From contig NZ_JAFBIO010000001.1 in NCBI RefSeq assembly GCF_021531255.1, forward strand, positions 434,001 to 498,000: 64,000 nt of DNA, given 5' to 3'. A program made the position numbers and the translations under genes. Positions within the stretch are counted from its first letter, which is position 1; every line of letters begins with the position of its first letter. Below the pieces are notes generated by a model, which was not told the DNA's origin, did no database searches, and worked only from the letters and a program-made list of their open reading frames with translations. Shown here piece by piece: positions 53,103-61,687 of this stretch. The DNA is from Allofournierella massiliensis (lineage in GTDB: Bacteria; Bacillota; Clostridia; Oscillospirales; Ruminococcaceae).

Positions 53103-53524
53103 ATGAAAGTAAAGCGGAATACCCTGCTGCTTCTGGCCTGCCTGGTGTGGAGCGCGGCAGGATTTAATATCCTCGCATCGGCCTGGCGGCCTATTCCGCC
53201 CGGCTCACGGCCCTGAACCTGCTGCTGACGGGGGTGGTGTTCTTTTTGTTCCGGCGGCTATTTGGCCGGCTGGTAAAAAAGCATACCGCCCGGATACGAG
53301 CCTATCAGGAAGAAAAACATTTCTTTCTGAAATTTTTTGACCGCAAGGCTTTTGCCATCATGGCAGTGATGATGACCGGAGGGATCAGCCTGCGGGCCAG
53401 CGGGCTGGCGCCGGAGCGATTCATTGCCGTGTTTTACACCGGATTGGGGGCGGCGCTCCTGCTGGCCGGGCTGCTGTTCGGCCGACACTATGGGCTGGCC
53501 CTTGCCCGGGGCCGGCCGGAATGA
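53103..53524 (+). pseudogene. Small multi-helix membrane protein with frameshift
   Basis: The ATG at 53103 opens a frame that runs 20 codons of clear signal/TM character (MKVKRNTLLLLACLVWSAAG, then FNIL) and breaks near 53170, stopping at about 53216. In another frame it continues as RIGLAAYSARLTALNLLLTG and on through about three more helices to 53524. Adding one C near 53172 (ATCCTC to ATCCTCC) would restore a continuous protein of about 140 residues. A mutation or a base-calling error would explain it. A GTG at 53234 could start a shorter product. Confidence 0.7.
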
Positions 53525-53549
53525 TCTGAACCCAAAAGGAGAGTAAACC

Positions 53550-54215
53550 ATGCAAGCTATTATGGAAACCCTGTTTGACGCTGTTTATCTTACCCTGGTC
53601 ATTACCCTGGGCGTGAAGATGATCCGGGGCTGCCAGGGCGTGGCCCAGTTCCGCTTGTTCGGAATCATGGCGGTGGTGCTGGGAGCGGGCGATTCCTTCC
53701 ATCTGGTGCCCCGGGCCTTTGCCCTCTGCACCACCGGCCTTGAAAATTATACCGCCGCCTTGGGGCTGGGCAAATGGATCACCTCTGTGACCATGACGGT
53801 CTTTTACGTACTGCTGTACTACGTCTGGCGGCAGCGGTACCGGGTCAAAGGGATGGGCGGCCTGACCGCCCTGGTCTACCTTCTGGCCGGGCTGCGGGTG
53901 CTGATGTGCATGATGCCCCAGAACCAGTGGCTCAGTGCCGACGCTCCTCTTTCCTGGGGGATCTACCGCAACATCCCCTTTGCTCTGCTGGGCCTGGTAG
54001 TGATCCTTCTGTTTTACCGCAGTGCCCGGCAGCATGGGGATAAGGCCTTCCGCTGGATGTGGCTGACCATCGTGCTGAGTTTTGGTTTTTACATCCCGGT
54101 GGTGCTGTGGGCAGACGCCATTCCTCTGGTGGGGATGCTGATGATCCCCAAGACCTGCGCCTATGTTTGGACGGTCTGGATCGGGTATTCGGCCATGAAG
54201 CGGGAACTCAGATAA
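53550..54215 (+). CDS. Polytopic membrane protein, unknown function
   Basis: A 221-residue protein with seven predicted transmembrane helices and short loops. No motif of a known transporter or enzyme was found. AAAGGAGAG precedes the start. It stands between the frameshifted small membrane gene and the DUF2871 gene, all downstream of TetR operator 2. The set may form a membrane complex or an efflux or permeability function controlled by TetR (inference). Confidence 0.75.
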   Translation: MQAIMETLFDAVYLTLVITLGVKMIRGCQGVAQFRLFGIMAVVLGAGDSFHLVPRAFALCTTGLENYTAALGLGKWITSVTMTVFYVLLYYVWRQRYRVKGMGGLTALVYLLAGLRVLMCMMPQNQWLSADAPLSWGIYRNIPFALLGLVVILLFYRSARQHGDKAFRWMWLTIVLSFGFYIPVVLWADAIPLVGMLMIPKTCAYVWTVWIGYSAMKRELR

Positions 54216-54228
54216 AGGAGAGAAAAGT

Positions 54229-54651
54229 ATGAAGCGTTACATGAATTCTGCCCTGCTGTATGCGGCCCTGGCCCTGGCAGGCGGCGTATTTTACCGGGAG
54301 TTCACCAAATTCAGCGGGTTTTCCGGCAAGACCGCCCTGGCAGTGGTACACACCCACTATTTTTTGATGGGCATGGTATTTTTTCTTCTGCTGCTTGTGC
54401 TGGAAAAGAGCTTTGCCTTTTCCGGCCCGAAGACCGGCCGGGCCCTGGCCCTTTATCACGCCGGCCTGAACCTCACCGCCGTGATGCTGGCGGTGCGGGG
54501 TGTGACCCAAGTGCGGGGACTTTCCCTCACTGCCGGTATGGACGCAGCTCTTTCCGGCATGGCGGGGATCGGGCATATCCTTCTGGGGTTTGGCCTGATT
54601 CTGCTGTTGCTGCAGCTGCGGGCCAAGGCAATGAGCCCGGCGCAGGACTGA
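54229..54651 (+). CDS. DUF2871 membrane protein
   Basis: A 140-residue protein with four helices and the DUF2871 pattern (LALAGGVFYREFTKF, TALAVVHTHYFLMGM with conserved histidines). The conserved His in HTHYFLMG suggest metal or heme contact, but the function is not known. It is the last gene of the TetR-controlled set. The SD is AAAGGAGA. Confidence 0.88.
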   Translation: MKRYMNSALLYAALALAGGVFYREFTKFSGFSGKTALAVVHTHYFLMGMVFFLLLLVLEKSFAFSGPKTGRALALYHAGLNLTAVMLAVRGVTQVRGLSLTAGMDAALSGMAGIGHILLGFGLILLLLQLRAKAMSPAQD

Positions 54652-54699
54652 GCTTTTTTGAGAGCCAGGGAAAACCGGCATTTTACCCGGGAAATAAAA

Positions 54700-54743
54700 C
54701 AGGGGCAGCGCGCGGATCGACCGTGCCCTGCCCCTGCTTTTTT
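54700..54743 (+). terminator. Terminator after the DUF2871 gene
   Basis: CAGGGGCAG (54700-54708) pairs with CTGCCCCTG (54728-54736), followed by a T run (54738-54743). Confidence 0.8.
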
Positions 54744-54790
54744 ATCTGCGGGCCGCACCGGATTTTTTGGCCCCGCCTTTGCCCCATTCC

Positions 54791-54827
54791 GGTATTTTGG
54801 TCAACCCCTCCTTTCATATATTGCCAT
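54791..54827 (+). promoter_or_regulatory. Candidate sporulation promoter of sigK
   Basis: GGTATTTT (54791-54798) and CATATATT (54815-54822) resemble the -35 and -10 of sigma-E promoters. The 12-mer ATATATTGCCAT (54816-54827) is shared with the upstream region of yunB. In Bacillus sigK is read by sigma-E with SpoIIID. Confidence 0.4.
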
Positions 54828-54850
54828 ATAAGAAAGGAGCGCTGACCCGT

Positions 54851-55531
54851 ATGTTCGTTGAATTTTTATCCGCCCTGTTCAGCCATGTGCTCTATCTGGC
54901 CCTTCATCTGGAAACCGGCAGCTTTCCCCGTCCCCTCTCCTCTGCCCGGGAACGGCAGGCTTTTGAGGATTTTCATCGGGGTGATCCGGCCGCCAAAGAT
55001 CTGCTGGTGCGCCACAACCTGCGCCTGGTAGCCCATATTGCAAAAAAATACTACGCTTCTGCCATGGATCAGGATGACCTGATCAGCATCGGCACCATCG
55101 GCCTGATCAAGGCTGTGGAAAGTTTTGACCCTTCCAAACAGGCCCGGTTCAGCACCTATGCCTCCCGCTGCATCGAAAACGAGATCAAGATGCAGTTTCG
55201 CCGGGTGCGCAAGGAAGCCGCCACTGTATCCCTGCAGGATTCGCTGGAATCCAGCCGGGACGGCAGCGCTTTGACCGTGATGGATATCATCCCGGACGGA
55301 TTCAGAATGGAGGAGCAGCTGGATCTGCGGGAGGATTATACCCGGCTCCGTCAATTGCTGGGCTGCCTTGGCGACCGGGAACGGAAGGTGCTGATGCTGC
55401 GCTATGGACTGAACGGCCACCCTGCCCTGACCCAACAGGAGGTATCTGAGATTTTGGGGATCAGCCGCAGCTATGTCTCCCGCCTGGAAAAAAAGGCACT
55501 GCGGCGGCTGCGCAGTGCCTTTGAGCGTTGA
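54851..55531 (+). CDS. sigK: Sporulation sigma factor SigK
   Basis: A 226-residue sigma-70-family factor of the late mother-cell type. An N-terminal hydrophobic stretch (pro-peptide, about 1-22) is followed by FPRPLSS, the known start of mature SigK. Region 2 is RHNLRLVAHIAKKYY...DLISIGTIGLIKAVESFD, and region 4 the C-terminal GISRSYVSRLEKKAL. Unlike in Bacillus subtilis, no skin element interrupts it. The ATG at 54851 follows AAAGGAG with a long spacing of about 12. It implies the organism makes spores. Confidence 0.93.
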   Translation: MFVEFLSALFSHVLYLALHLETGSFPRPLSSARERQAFEDFHRGDPAAKDLLVRHNLRLVAHIAKKYYASAMDQDDLISIGTIGLIKAVESFDPSKQARFSTYASRCIENEIKMQFRRVRKEAATVSLQDSLESSRDGSALTVMDIIPDGFRMEEQLDLREDYTRLRQLLGCLGDRERKVLMLRYGLNGHPALTQQEVSEILGISRSYVSRLEKKALRRLRSAFER

Positions 55532-55543
55532 GTTTCAGGGGAT

Positions 55544-55819
55544 TCAGGCCAGCATTCTGCTAAAAGCCCAGGCCAAGGCCAGGGCGGTGTGAACCATCAC
55601 CATACAGGGCACACCAAACCGGAAGGCCGGCTTGCTGACCTTGTGGTGGAAGAGGATCATCCCTGTGGCAAGGCCCAGGGAGCCCCCCACCAGCCCCAGA
55701 CCCAGCAGGACTTTTTCCGGGATGCGCCAACGCCCGGTTTTGGCATAAAATTTATCCGCGCCGCAGAGCAGCAGCTCCGCCACATTGAGTAAAGCCCAAA
55801 TCATCAGCAAGGTGACCAT
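55544..55819 (-). CDS. DUF1294 small membrane protein
   Basis: A 91-residue protein with two to three helices and the DUF1294 pattern (LLCGADKFYAKTGRWRIPE, then LLGLGLVGGSLG). In other proteins DUF1294 is often fused to a cold-shock domain; here it stands alone. The function is unknown. Confidence 0.85.
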   Translation of the reverse strand: MVTLLMIWALLNVAELLLCGADKFYAKTGRWRIPEKVLLGLGLVGGSLGLATGMILFHHKVSKPAFRFGVPCMVMVHTALALAWAFSRMLA

Positions 55820-55861
55820 CGTCGTTTCCTTTCCGGGGTTTACGCCCCGCCCAAAAATACA

Positions 55862-55899
55862 AACAAAAAATCCCGCAAAGTGCGAAACTCTGCGGGATT
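55862..55899 (-). terminator. Terminator of tRNA-Ser
   Basis: AATCCCGCA (minus, 55899-55891) pairs with TGCGGGATT (55877-55869), followed by T-rich sequence (55870-55862). It starts three bases after the tRNA. Confidence 0.8.
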
Positions 55900-55901
55900 C
55901 T

Positions 55902-55993
55902 TGGCGGAAAGAAAGGGATTCGAACCCTTGAACCCTTTAAGGGGGTTACACGATTTCCAGTCGTGCGCCTTCGACCAGCTCAGCCATCTTTCC
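55902..55993 (-). tRNA. tRNA-Ser (anticodon GGA)
   Basis: Minus strand: acceptor stem GGAAAGA/TCTTTCC, D arm GGCTGAGCTGGTCGAAGG-type, anticodon stem CACGA/TCGTG with loop CTGGAAA (anticodon GGA), a long variable arm (ACCCCCTTAAAGGGTT) and T arm GGGTTCGAATCCC. CCA is encoded at 55904-55902. The long variable arm and anticodon make it serine. Confidence 0.95.
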
Positions 55994-56008
55994 AAACGCT
56001 GCCTATAT

Positions 56009-56037
56009 ATATTACCCTGTATTCTTGAAATTGTCAA
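56009..56037 (-). promoter_or_regulatory. Promoter of tRNA-Ser
   Basis: Minus strand: TTGACA (56037-56032), 17-bp spacer, TAATAT (56014-56009), about 15 bp before the tRNA. Confidence 0.75.
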
Positions 56038-56094
56038 GCCTTATTTGGAAATTTTTTTAGGCAGCCGGGGCGAATTTTTTCTCCCCTTCCCCAT

Positions 56095-56138
56095 GGAAAA
56101 AAGCGCCCGTCGCCGGCAAAGCCGGCCCGGGCGCTTTT
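56095..56138 (-). terminator. Terminator after pfkA
   Basis: AAAAGCGCCCG (minus, from 56138) pairs with CGGGCGCTTTT (to 56098) with an inner GCCGGC stem, then a T run. It ends the pfkA transcript. Confidence 0.82.
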
Positions 56139-56147
56139 GCTGTGCAA

Positions 56148-57122
56148 TCAGATGGAAATGGTGTTGGCGATATCCAGAAGGGTGGTATCGATGGTTTTGT
56201 GCATGGCCAGAGCGGTGCTGATATCGTAATCCACCACATGGCCCGCAGACTCGGCCACGATCCGGTTGTAGATGCCCTTTTCCAGCAGGTAGACCGCATG
56301 GAAGCCCATCTGGGAGGCAGTGACCCGGTCACGCAGGGAGGGCGCGCCGCCCCGCTGCACATGGCCCAGCACGGTGGCCCGGGAATCGATGCCGGAAGCC
56401 GCCTGGATCTCGTGGGCCAGTTCCTGGGCCTTGCCCACGCCCTCGGCCACGATGACGATAAAGTGCTTTTTGCCGGTCTTCTGGGTGAAGTTCATCCGAT
56501 CCAGGATATCTCGCTCCAGATCATAGGGGCGCTCGGGGATGAGGGTGGCGATGGCGCCGGTGGCAATACCCACGTTCAGGGCGATATAGCCGGCGCTGCG
56601 GCCCATGACTTCCACCACGCTGCACCGGTCATGGCTCTGGGTGGTATCCCGCAGTTTGTCGATCATCTCCACCGCAGTGTTCATGGCGGTGTCGTAGCCG
56701 ATGGTGTAATCGCTGCAGGCGATGTCATTGTCGATGGTGCCGGGGATGCCGATGCAGGGGATGCCCAAGGCAGCCAGGGCCTTGGCGCCCCGGAAAGAAC
56801 CGTCGCCGCCGATGACCACCAGAGCATCAATACCGAATTCCCGGCAGCGCTCGGCACCCTTTTTCTGGCCTTCCAGAGTCTTGAATTCCAGGCAGCGGGC
56901 GGTGTACAGGCAGGTGCCGCCCCGGTGAATGATCTCGGATACGCTGCGCAGGTTCATTTCCATGATCTCGCCATTCAGAAGACCGGAAAAGCCCCGCTGG
57001 ATGCCCATGACCTTGAAGCCCTTGGAAATTGCGGTACGCACCACGGCACGCACGGCCGCGTTCATGCCGGGGGCGTCGCCGCCGCTGGTCAGCACACCGA
57101 TGGTTTTGATTTCTTTCGCCAT
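56148..57122 (-). CDS. pfkA: ATP-dependent 6-phosphofructokinase
   Basis: A 324-residue enzyme phosphorylating fructose-6-P to fructose-1,6-bisphosphate, the committed glycolytic step. LTSGGDAPGMNAAVRA, VVIGGDGSFRGA (a Gly at the position that sets ATP use rather than PPi), PGTIDNDI with the catalytic Asp, MGR (about 169-171) and RGGAPSLRDR are all intact. It is the last gene of the murB-rapZ-whiA-dnaE run, with its own promoter. Confidence 0.96.
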   Translation of the reverse strand: MAKEIKTIGVLTSGGDAPGMNAAVRAVVRTAISKGFKVMGIQRGFSGLLNGEIMEMNLRSVSEIIHRGGTCLYTARCLEFKTLEGQKKGAERCREFGIDALVVIGGDGSFRGAKALAALGIPCIGIPGTIDNDIACSDYTIGYDTAMNTAVEMIDKLRDTTQSHDRCSVVEVMGRSAGYIALNVGIATGAIATLIPERPYDLERDILDRMNFTQKTGKKHFIVIVAEGVGKAQELAHEIQAASGIDSRATVLGHVQRGGAPSLRDRVTASQMGFHAVYLLEKGIYNRIVAESAGHVVDYDISTALAMHKTIDTTLLDIANTISI

Positions 57123-57233
57123 ACTCTAAGACCTCCCAAACCCAATGCCGCGCCGGCCCCTTTGGCCCTGCGCCGCGCTCTCACTCTCTCAAACCCGGAA
57201 AGTTCGTTATAATAATAACACCTTGTCGGTTTT

Positions 57234-57261
57234 ATTATACCATCTTCCCTGCTCTTTGCAA
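57234..57261 (-). promoter_or_regulatory. Promoter of pfkA
   Basis: Minus strand: TTGCAA (57261-57256), 16-bp spacer, TATAAT (57239-57234), with TGG before it giving an extended -10. It lies between dnaE and pfkA. Confidence 0.75.
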
Positions 57262-57269
57262 CGCTATTT

Positions 57270-60200
57270 TCAGCGCTGCTTCTTCACCACACAGTTTTCC
57301 CCCAAAATCCGCTTCAATTCCTGGATGAGGGCCGGGTGATCCATGGCCCAGAGGCTTTTGGGAGCCACCGTCAGTTTGCCGATATCTTCAAAATAGATGT
57401 ACACCGGCATGCTGCCCTCAAAGATGCTTAAAAGATTCTTCACCTTGCGGATGGGCCGGCCCTCGCGGGCAGGCACCTTCAGGTAAAGTACCTCCTGCCG
57501 GCGTTCCGACTGGGGTTTTGGCGCCGGCGCCCCCTCGGCCCGGTATTCCTCGATGGGCACGATCCGCTCGGCCAGAAGGCGCGCGGCCTCCTCTTCCTTG
57601 CAGGAGACCCGCCCGTTGATGACCACTACCGAGTTTTCGGTGAGGTAGGGCTTGCAGTCCAGCAGGATGCGGGGAAAGACCAGGATTTCCATGGTACCGG
57701 TCAGGTCTTCCACCGTGCAGAAGGCCATCTGTGTGTTGGATTTCGTGGTCATGATCCGGTTTTTGACCACCGCGCAGACAATGTTGACTACTCTGTTATC
57801 GTAATCTTTTGCGCTCTCCCCCGTCAATTCATTTATCTTGCAGGTTGATATATTTTTGATGATTTGCCGGTAACCGTCCAGCGGATGGCCGGAAAGGTAA
57901 AGGCCGCTGACCTCTTTTTCCTGCCTCAGCCGCTCGGAAAGGGGGAATTCCTCCTGGGGCGGGATGACATATTCCTCTTTTTTCTCCTCCTGCCCGCCCA
58001 GCTGGGAGAACAGGTCCAGCTGGCCGTCCAGGTTTTTGCGCAGGTCGGCCTCCACGCTTTTGAGCACCCCCTCCACCGCGCCCAGATGAGCGCTGCGGGT
58101 ATTGCCCATGCTGTCGAAGGCGCCGCTCTTGATGAGGTTCTCCACCGCCCGGCGGTTCAGGTCGGTGCCGTACATCCGCTTGCAGAAATCGTACAAAGAG
58201 CGGAAGGGTCCTTTCTGGGTGCGGCTGCGCTCCACCGCGGCAATGAGGGGCCGGCCCACATTCTTGACGGCATTGAGGCCGAAGCGGATGCTGTCGCCGT
58301 CCACCGTGAAGCCGCCCCGGCTCACGTTCACATCCGGGGGAAGCACCCGGATACCCAGCCGCTGGCACTCGCCGGAATACTCGATGACCTTATCGGTATT
58401 ATCCAGCACGCTGGTGAGGAGGGCCGCCATGAACTGGCGGGGATAGTGGCATTTGAGATAGGCGGTCTGGTAGGCCACATAGGCGTAGCAGGCCGCATGG
58501 GATTTGTTGAAGGCATAGGAGGCAAAGCTGGACATATCATCGAAGATCTCGTTGGCCACCTGGGCGGAGATTCCGTTGTTGACACAGCCCTTGCATTCCT
58601 GGCCGGGGGTGGTGTTGCCGTACACAAAGTGCTGGCGTTCCTTTTCCATCACATCGTGCTTTTTCTTGCTCATGGCCCGGCGCACCAGGTCGGCCTGCCC
58701 GTAGGAAAAGCCCGCCAGCTCCCGGCAGATCTGCATCACCTGCTCCTGATAGACGATGCAGCCGTTGGTCACATCCAGGATATGGGCCAGCTGGGGGGTC
58801 TTGTAGCTCACATGATCCGGCTCATGGCGGTTGCGCAGATAGGTGGGGATGGAATCCATGGGGCCGGGGCGGTAGAGGGAGATGAGGGCGATGATGTCTT
58901 CCAGGTCCTTGGGGTGCAGGCCCATGAGCACCTGTTTCATGCCGGTGGATTCCAACTGGAACACACCCTCGGTCTCGGCCTGGGAGAGCATCTCGTAGGT
59001 ATCTCTATCCTCATAGGAGAGGGTGTCCACCGAAAAATCCGGGTGTTCGGCCTGGATCATCTTTTCCGCGTCCCGGATGACCGTAAGGGTACGCAGGCCC
59101 AAAAAATCCATCTTGAGTAGGCCCAGCTCCTCAATGGTGGTCATATTGAACTGGGTCACCGGCACCCCATCGTTGGTGGAAAGGGGCACATACTCATCCG
59201 CCGCCTCCCGAGTGATCACCACGCCCGCCGCATGGGTGGAGGCATGGCGGGGCATCCCCTCGATTTTGAGGGCGGTATCCACCAGTTCCTTCACCCGGGG
59301 CTCGGCCTGGTACCGGGCCTTGAAGTCCGGCGCCACCTCCAGGGCCCGCTTGAGGGTCATCTTCAGCTCCATGGGCACCAGCTTGGCAATTCCGTCCACC
59401 TCCTGGTAGGGCATATCCAGCACTCGGCCCACGTCCCGGATGGCGGCCCGGGCCGCCATGGTACCGAAGGTGACGATCTGGGCCACATGGTCGCTGCCGT
59501 ATTTCCGGTTCACATAGTCGATCACTTCCTGCCGGCGCTCGTAGCAGAAGTCCACGTCAAAGTCTGGCATGCTCACCCGCTCCGGGTTGAGGAACCGTTC
59601 AAAGAGCAGATTGTACCGGATGGGGTCGATGTTGGTGATGCCCACACAGTAGGCGGCGATGCTGCCGGCGCCCGACCCACGGCCCGGCCCCACCGGGATG
59701 CCCTTGCTCTTGGCATAGTTGATGAAGTCAAAGACGATGAGGTAGTAGTTGGTATACCCCATCTTTTTGATCACCGAGATTTCATATTCCAGCCGTTCCC
59801 GGTTGGCTGGGGGCACATCCGGGCCATAGCGGCGTTCCAGCCCCTCATAGCAGAGCTTTTCAAAATAGGCCTGGTTGTCCATCCCGTCCGGCGCCTGGAA
59901 ATAGGGCAGCTTGGTGACGCCGAACTCAAAGTCAAAATTGCACATCTCGGCGATCTTGTTCGTGTTCTCGCAGGCCTCGGGCACAAAGGAGAACAGCTCG
60001 TACATCTCGTCGGTGCTTTTTAAATAGAATTCGTCGGTCTGGAACTCCATCCGGTCCTCGTCCTTGACCGTCTTGCCGGTCTGGATGCAGATCAGGATGC
60101 TCTGAACCCGGGCATCCTCCTTGCGCAGGTAGTGGGCGTCGTTGGTGGCCACCAGGGGGATATTGGTCTCCCGGGCCAGGCGCACCAGCTGGGGCAGGAT

Positions 60201-60761
60201 CTGCTGCTGCTCCCGGATGCCGTGGTCCTGCAATTCAATGTAATAGTTGCCCTGCCCGAAAAGATTGTTGTAATAGAGGGCCGTCTCCTTGGCGCCCTCA
60301 TAGTCCCCTGCCAGCAGCTGCTGGGGCAGCTGGCCGGCCAGGCAGGCCGACAGGCAGACAAGGCCCTCGTGGTGGGCTTCCAGCAGTTCCCGGTCGATGC
60401 GGGGCTTGCCGTAAAAGCCCTCGGTAAAGCCCCGGGAGACCATCTTAATCAAGTTTTTATAACCGGTCTCGTTCTTGCACAGCAGCACCAGGTGGTGGTT
60501 GGAATCGATGCGGGCCACCTTATCAAAACGGGTGCGATTGGCCACATAGACCTCGCACCCGATGATCGGCTTGATGCCCGCCTTTTTGGCGGCCTTATAA
60601 AAATCCACACAGCCGTACATCACCCCATGGTCGGTGATGGCCATGGCGGTCTGGCCCAGCTCCTTGGCCCGCTCGAAGATCTGGTCAATGCGGCAGGCGC
60701 CGTCCAGCAGGCTGTACTCGGTATGGACATGAAGGTGGGTAAATTGGCGATTTTCAGACAT
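57270..60761 (-). CDS. dnaE: DNA polymerase III subunit alpha DnaE
   Basis: A 1163-residue replicative polymerase. The N-terminal PHP domain starts THLHVHTEYSLLDG and has AITDHGVMYG. The palm carries GPGRGSGAGS and the catalytic PDFDVDFCYERR aspartates. The thumb, fingers, helix-hairpin-helix and C-terminal OB domain (VVNIVCAVVKNRIMTTKSN, then VFPRILLDCKPYLTE) follow in order. No 3'-5' exonuclease is inserted, so it is the DnaE and not the PolC type. It overlaps whiA by 8 bp. Confidence 0.97.
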   Translation of the reverse strand: MSENRQFTHLHVHTEYSLLDGACRIDQIFERAKELGQTAMAITDHGVMYGCVDFYKAAKKAGIKPIIGCEVYVANRTRFDKVARIDSNHHLVLLCKNETGYKNLIKMVSRGFTEGFYGKPRIDRELLEAHHEGLVCLSACLAGQLPQQLLAGDYEGAKETALYYNNLFGQGNYYIELQDHGIREQQQILPQLVRLARETNIPLVATNDAHYLRKEDARVQSILICIQTGKTVKDEDRMEFQTDEFYLKSTDEMYELFSFVPEACENTNKIAEMCNFDFEFGVTKLPYFQAPDGMDNQAYFEKLCYEGLERRYGPDVPPANRERLEYEISVIKKMGYTNYYLIVFDFINYAKSKGIPVGPGRGSGAGSIAAYCVGITNIDPIRYNLLFERFLNPERVSMPDFDVDFCYERRQEVIDYVNRKYGSDHVAQIVTFGTMAARAAIRDVGRVLDMPYQEVDGIAKLVPMELKMTLKRALEVAPDFKARYQAEPRVKELVDTALKIEGMPRHASTHAAGVVITREAADEYVPLSTNDGVPVTQFNMTTIEELGLLKMDFLGLRTLTVIRDAEKMIQAEHPDFSVDTLSYEDRDTYEMLSQAETEGVFQLESTGMKQVLMGLHPKDLEDIIALISLYRPGPMDSIPTYLRNRHEPDHVSYKTPQLAHILDVTNGCIVYQEQVMQICRELAGFSYGQADLVRRAMSKKKHDVMEKERQHFVYGNTTPGQECKGCVNNGISAQVANEIFDDMSSFASYAFNKSHAACYAYVAYQTAYLKCHYPRQFMAALLTSVLDNTDKVIEYSGECQRLGIRVLPPDVNVSRGGFTVDGDSIRFGLNAVKNVGRPLIAAVERSRTQKGPFRSLYDFCKRMYGTDLNRRAVENLIKSGAFDSMGNTRSAHLGAVEGVLKSVEADLRKNLDGQLDLFSQLGGQEEKKEEYVIPPQEEFPLSERLRQEKEVSGLYLSGHPLDGYRQIIKNISTCKINELTGESAKDYDNRVVNIVCAVVKNRIMTTKSNTQMAFCTVEDLTGTMEILVFPRILLDCKPYLTENSVVVINGRVSCKEEEAARLLAERIVPIEEYRAEGAPAPKPQSERRQEVLYLKVPAREGRPIRKVKNLLSIFEGSMPVYIYFEDIGKLTVAPKSLWAMDHPALIQELKRILGENCVVKKQR

Positions 60762-61671
60762 CGGCTCTCCTTTTCTGCAGTTCGGCAGCCAGGCTCTCCA
60801 GTTTCTTCATCCGATGGGAAAGCCCCGATTTGCTCACCGGCGGCTGGCTGAGGGCCGCCAGCTGGGCCAGGGAGGCCTGGGGGTTTTCCTTGCGCAGGCG
60901 GGCCGCCTGCCGCAGGGCCTCGGGCAGGCTTTCCAGATCCCCCTGCTCTTCCAGATAGCGGATAGCCCGGTGGGTCTGGGCATTGGCGTTGACCACCTTG
61001 CTGATATTGGCGGTCTCGCAGTTGGTGATCCGGTTGGCCTTGTTGCGCACATCCCGGTAGAATTTCAGATTCATCAGTTCCATGGTGGCCCCTGCCGCCC
61101 CCATAAAGGCCAGCAGATCCAGAATGGTCTCGCTGGCCTTCACATAGATGATGTTGGAGCCCTTGCGGCAGGTACGGTGGGGGGAAAACTCATGCTCGCC
61201 CAGCAGGGCCTCAAAGTCCCGGGCCAGGTTGTAGCGATTGGTGAGGAATTCCAGGTTGTACTCCTTGTTGGGGTCAGTCATGGTGCCGCTGCACAAAAAA
61301 GCCGTGCCCACAAAGGTCTGGAAACAGCCCTGACAGCCAAAGAGATGGGCGTTGATGCGCAGGTTGGTCTCCCGGCCGGTACACTCGAACCGTTCCAGCA
61401 TCCGGGCTACCTGTTCGGGATCCTTCACGGCGAACTCGTACACCGAGCCGCTGGGCCGCTGCTTTTCCCGAATCTCCCCCTGGATGCCCGACATGGAATA
61501 GACCCGCTTTACATACCGGGCCACCTCGGGCAGCTCGGTATGCAGCACCATCCCCTTGTCATCGAAATATTTGCCAAAGCAGGCCGCCCCATAGCTGGCC
61601 GCCAGGGCGCAGCAGGGGCGGGTCACCTTCTTGGCGGCGATTTCCAGTTTGACTTGCTGAGAAAAGCTCAC
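60754..61671 (-). CDS. whiA: DNA-binding protein WhiA
   Basis: A 305-residue protein with an N-terminal LAGLIDADG-like domain (CCALAASYGAACFGKYF and GCQGCFQTFVGTAFLCSG) and a C-terminal helix-turn-helix (LAQLAALSQPPVSKSGLSHRMKKL). In Actinobacteria it controls sporulation; in Firmicutes it affects cell division and chromosome segregation. It lies between rapZ and dnaE. No yvcK lies between rapZ and whiA, unlike in Bacillus. Confidence 0.95.
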   Translation of the reverse strand: MSFSQQVKLEIAAKKVTRPCCALAASYGAACFGKYFDDKGMVLHTELPEVARYVKRVYSMSGIQGEIREKQRPSGSVYEFAVKDPEQVARMLERFECTGRETNLRINAHLFGCQGCFQTFVGTAFLCSGTMTDPNKEYNLEFLTNRYNLARDFEALLGEHEFSPHRTCRKGSNIIYVKASETILDLLAFMGAAGATMELMNLKFYRDVRNKANRITNCETANISKVVNANAQTHRAIRYLEEQGDLESLPEALRQAARLRKENPQASLAQLAALSQPPVSKSGLSHRMKKLESLAAELQKRRADV

Positions 61672-61687
61672 TTCAAAACTTCCTTTA

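Noticed and set aside
54851-55531. skin-type element in sigK
   Set aside because: The sigma factor reads continuously from the pro-peptide to region 4; no interruption is present.
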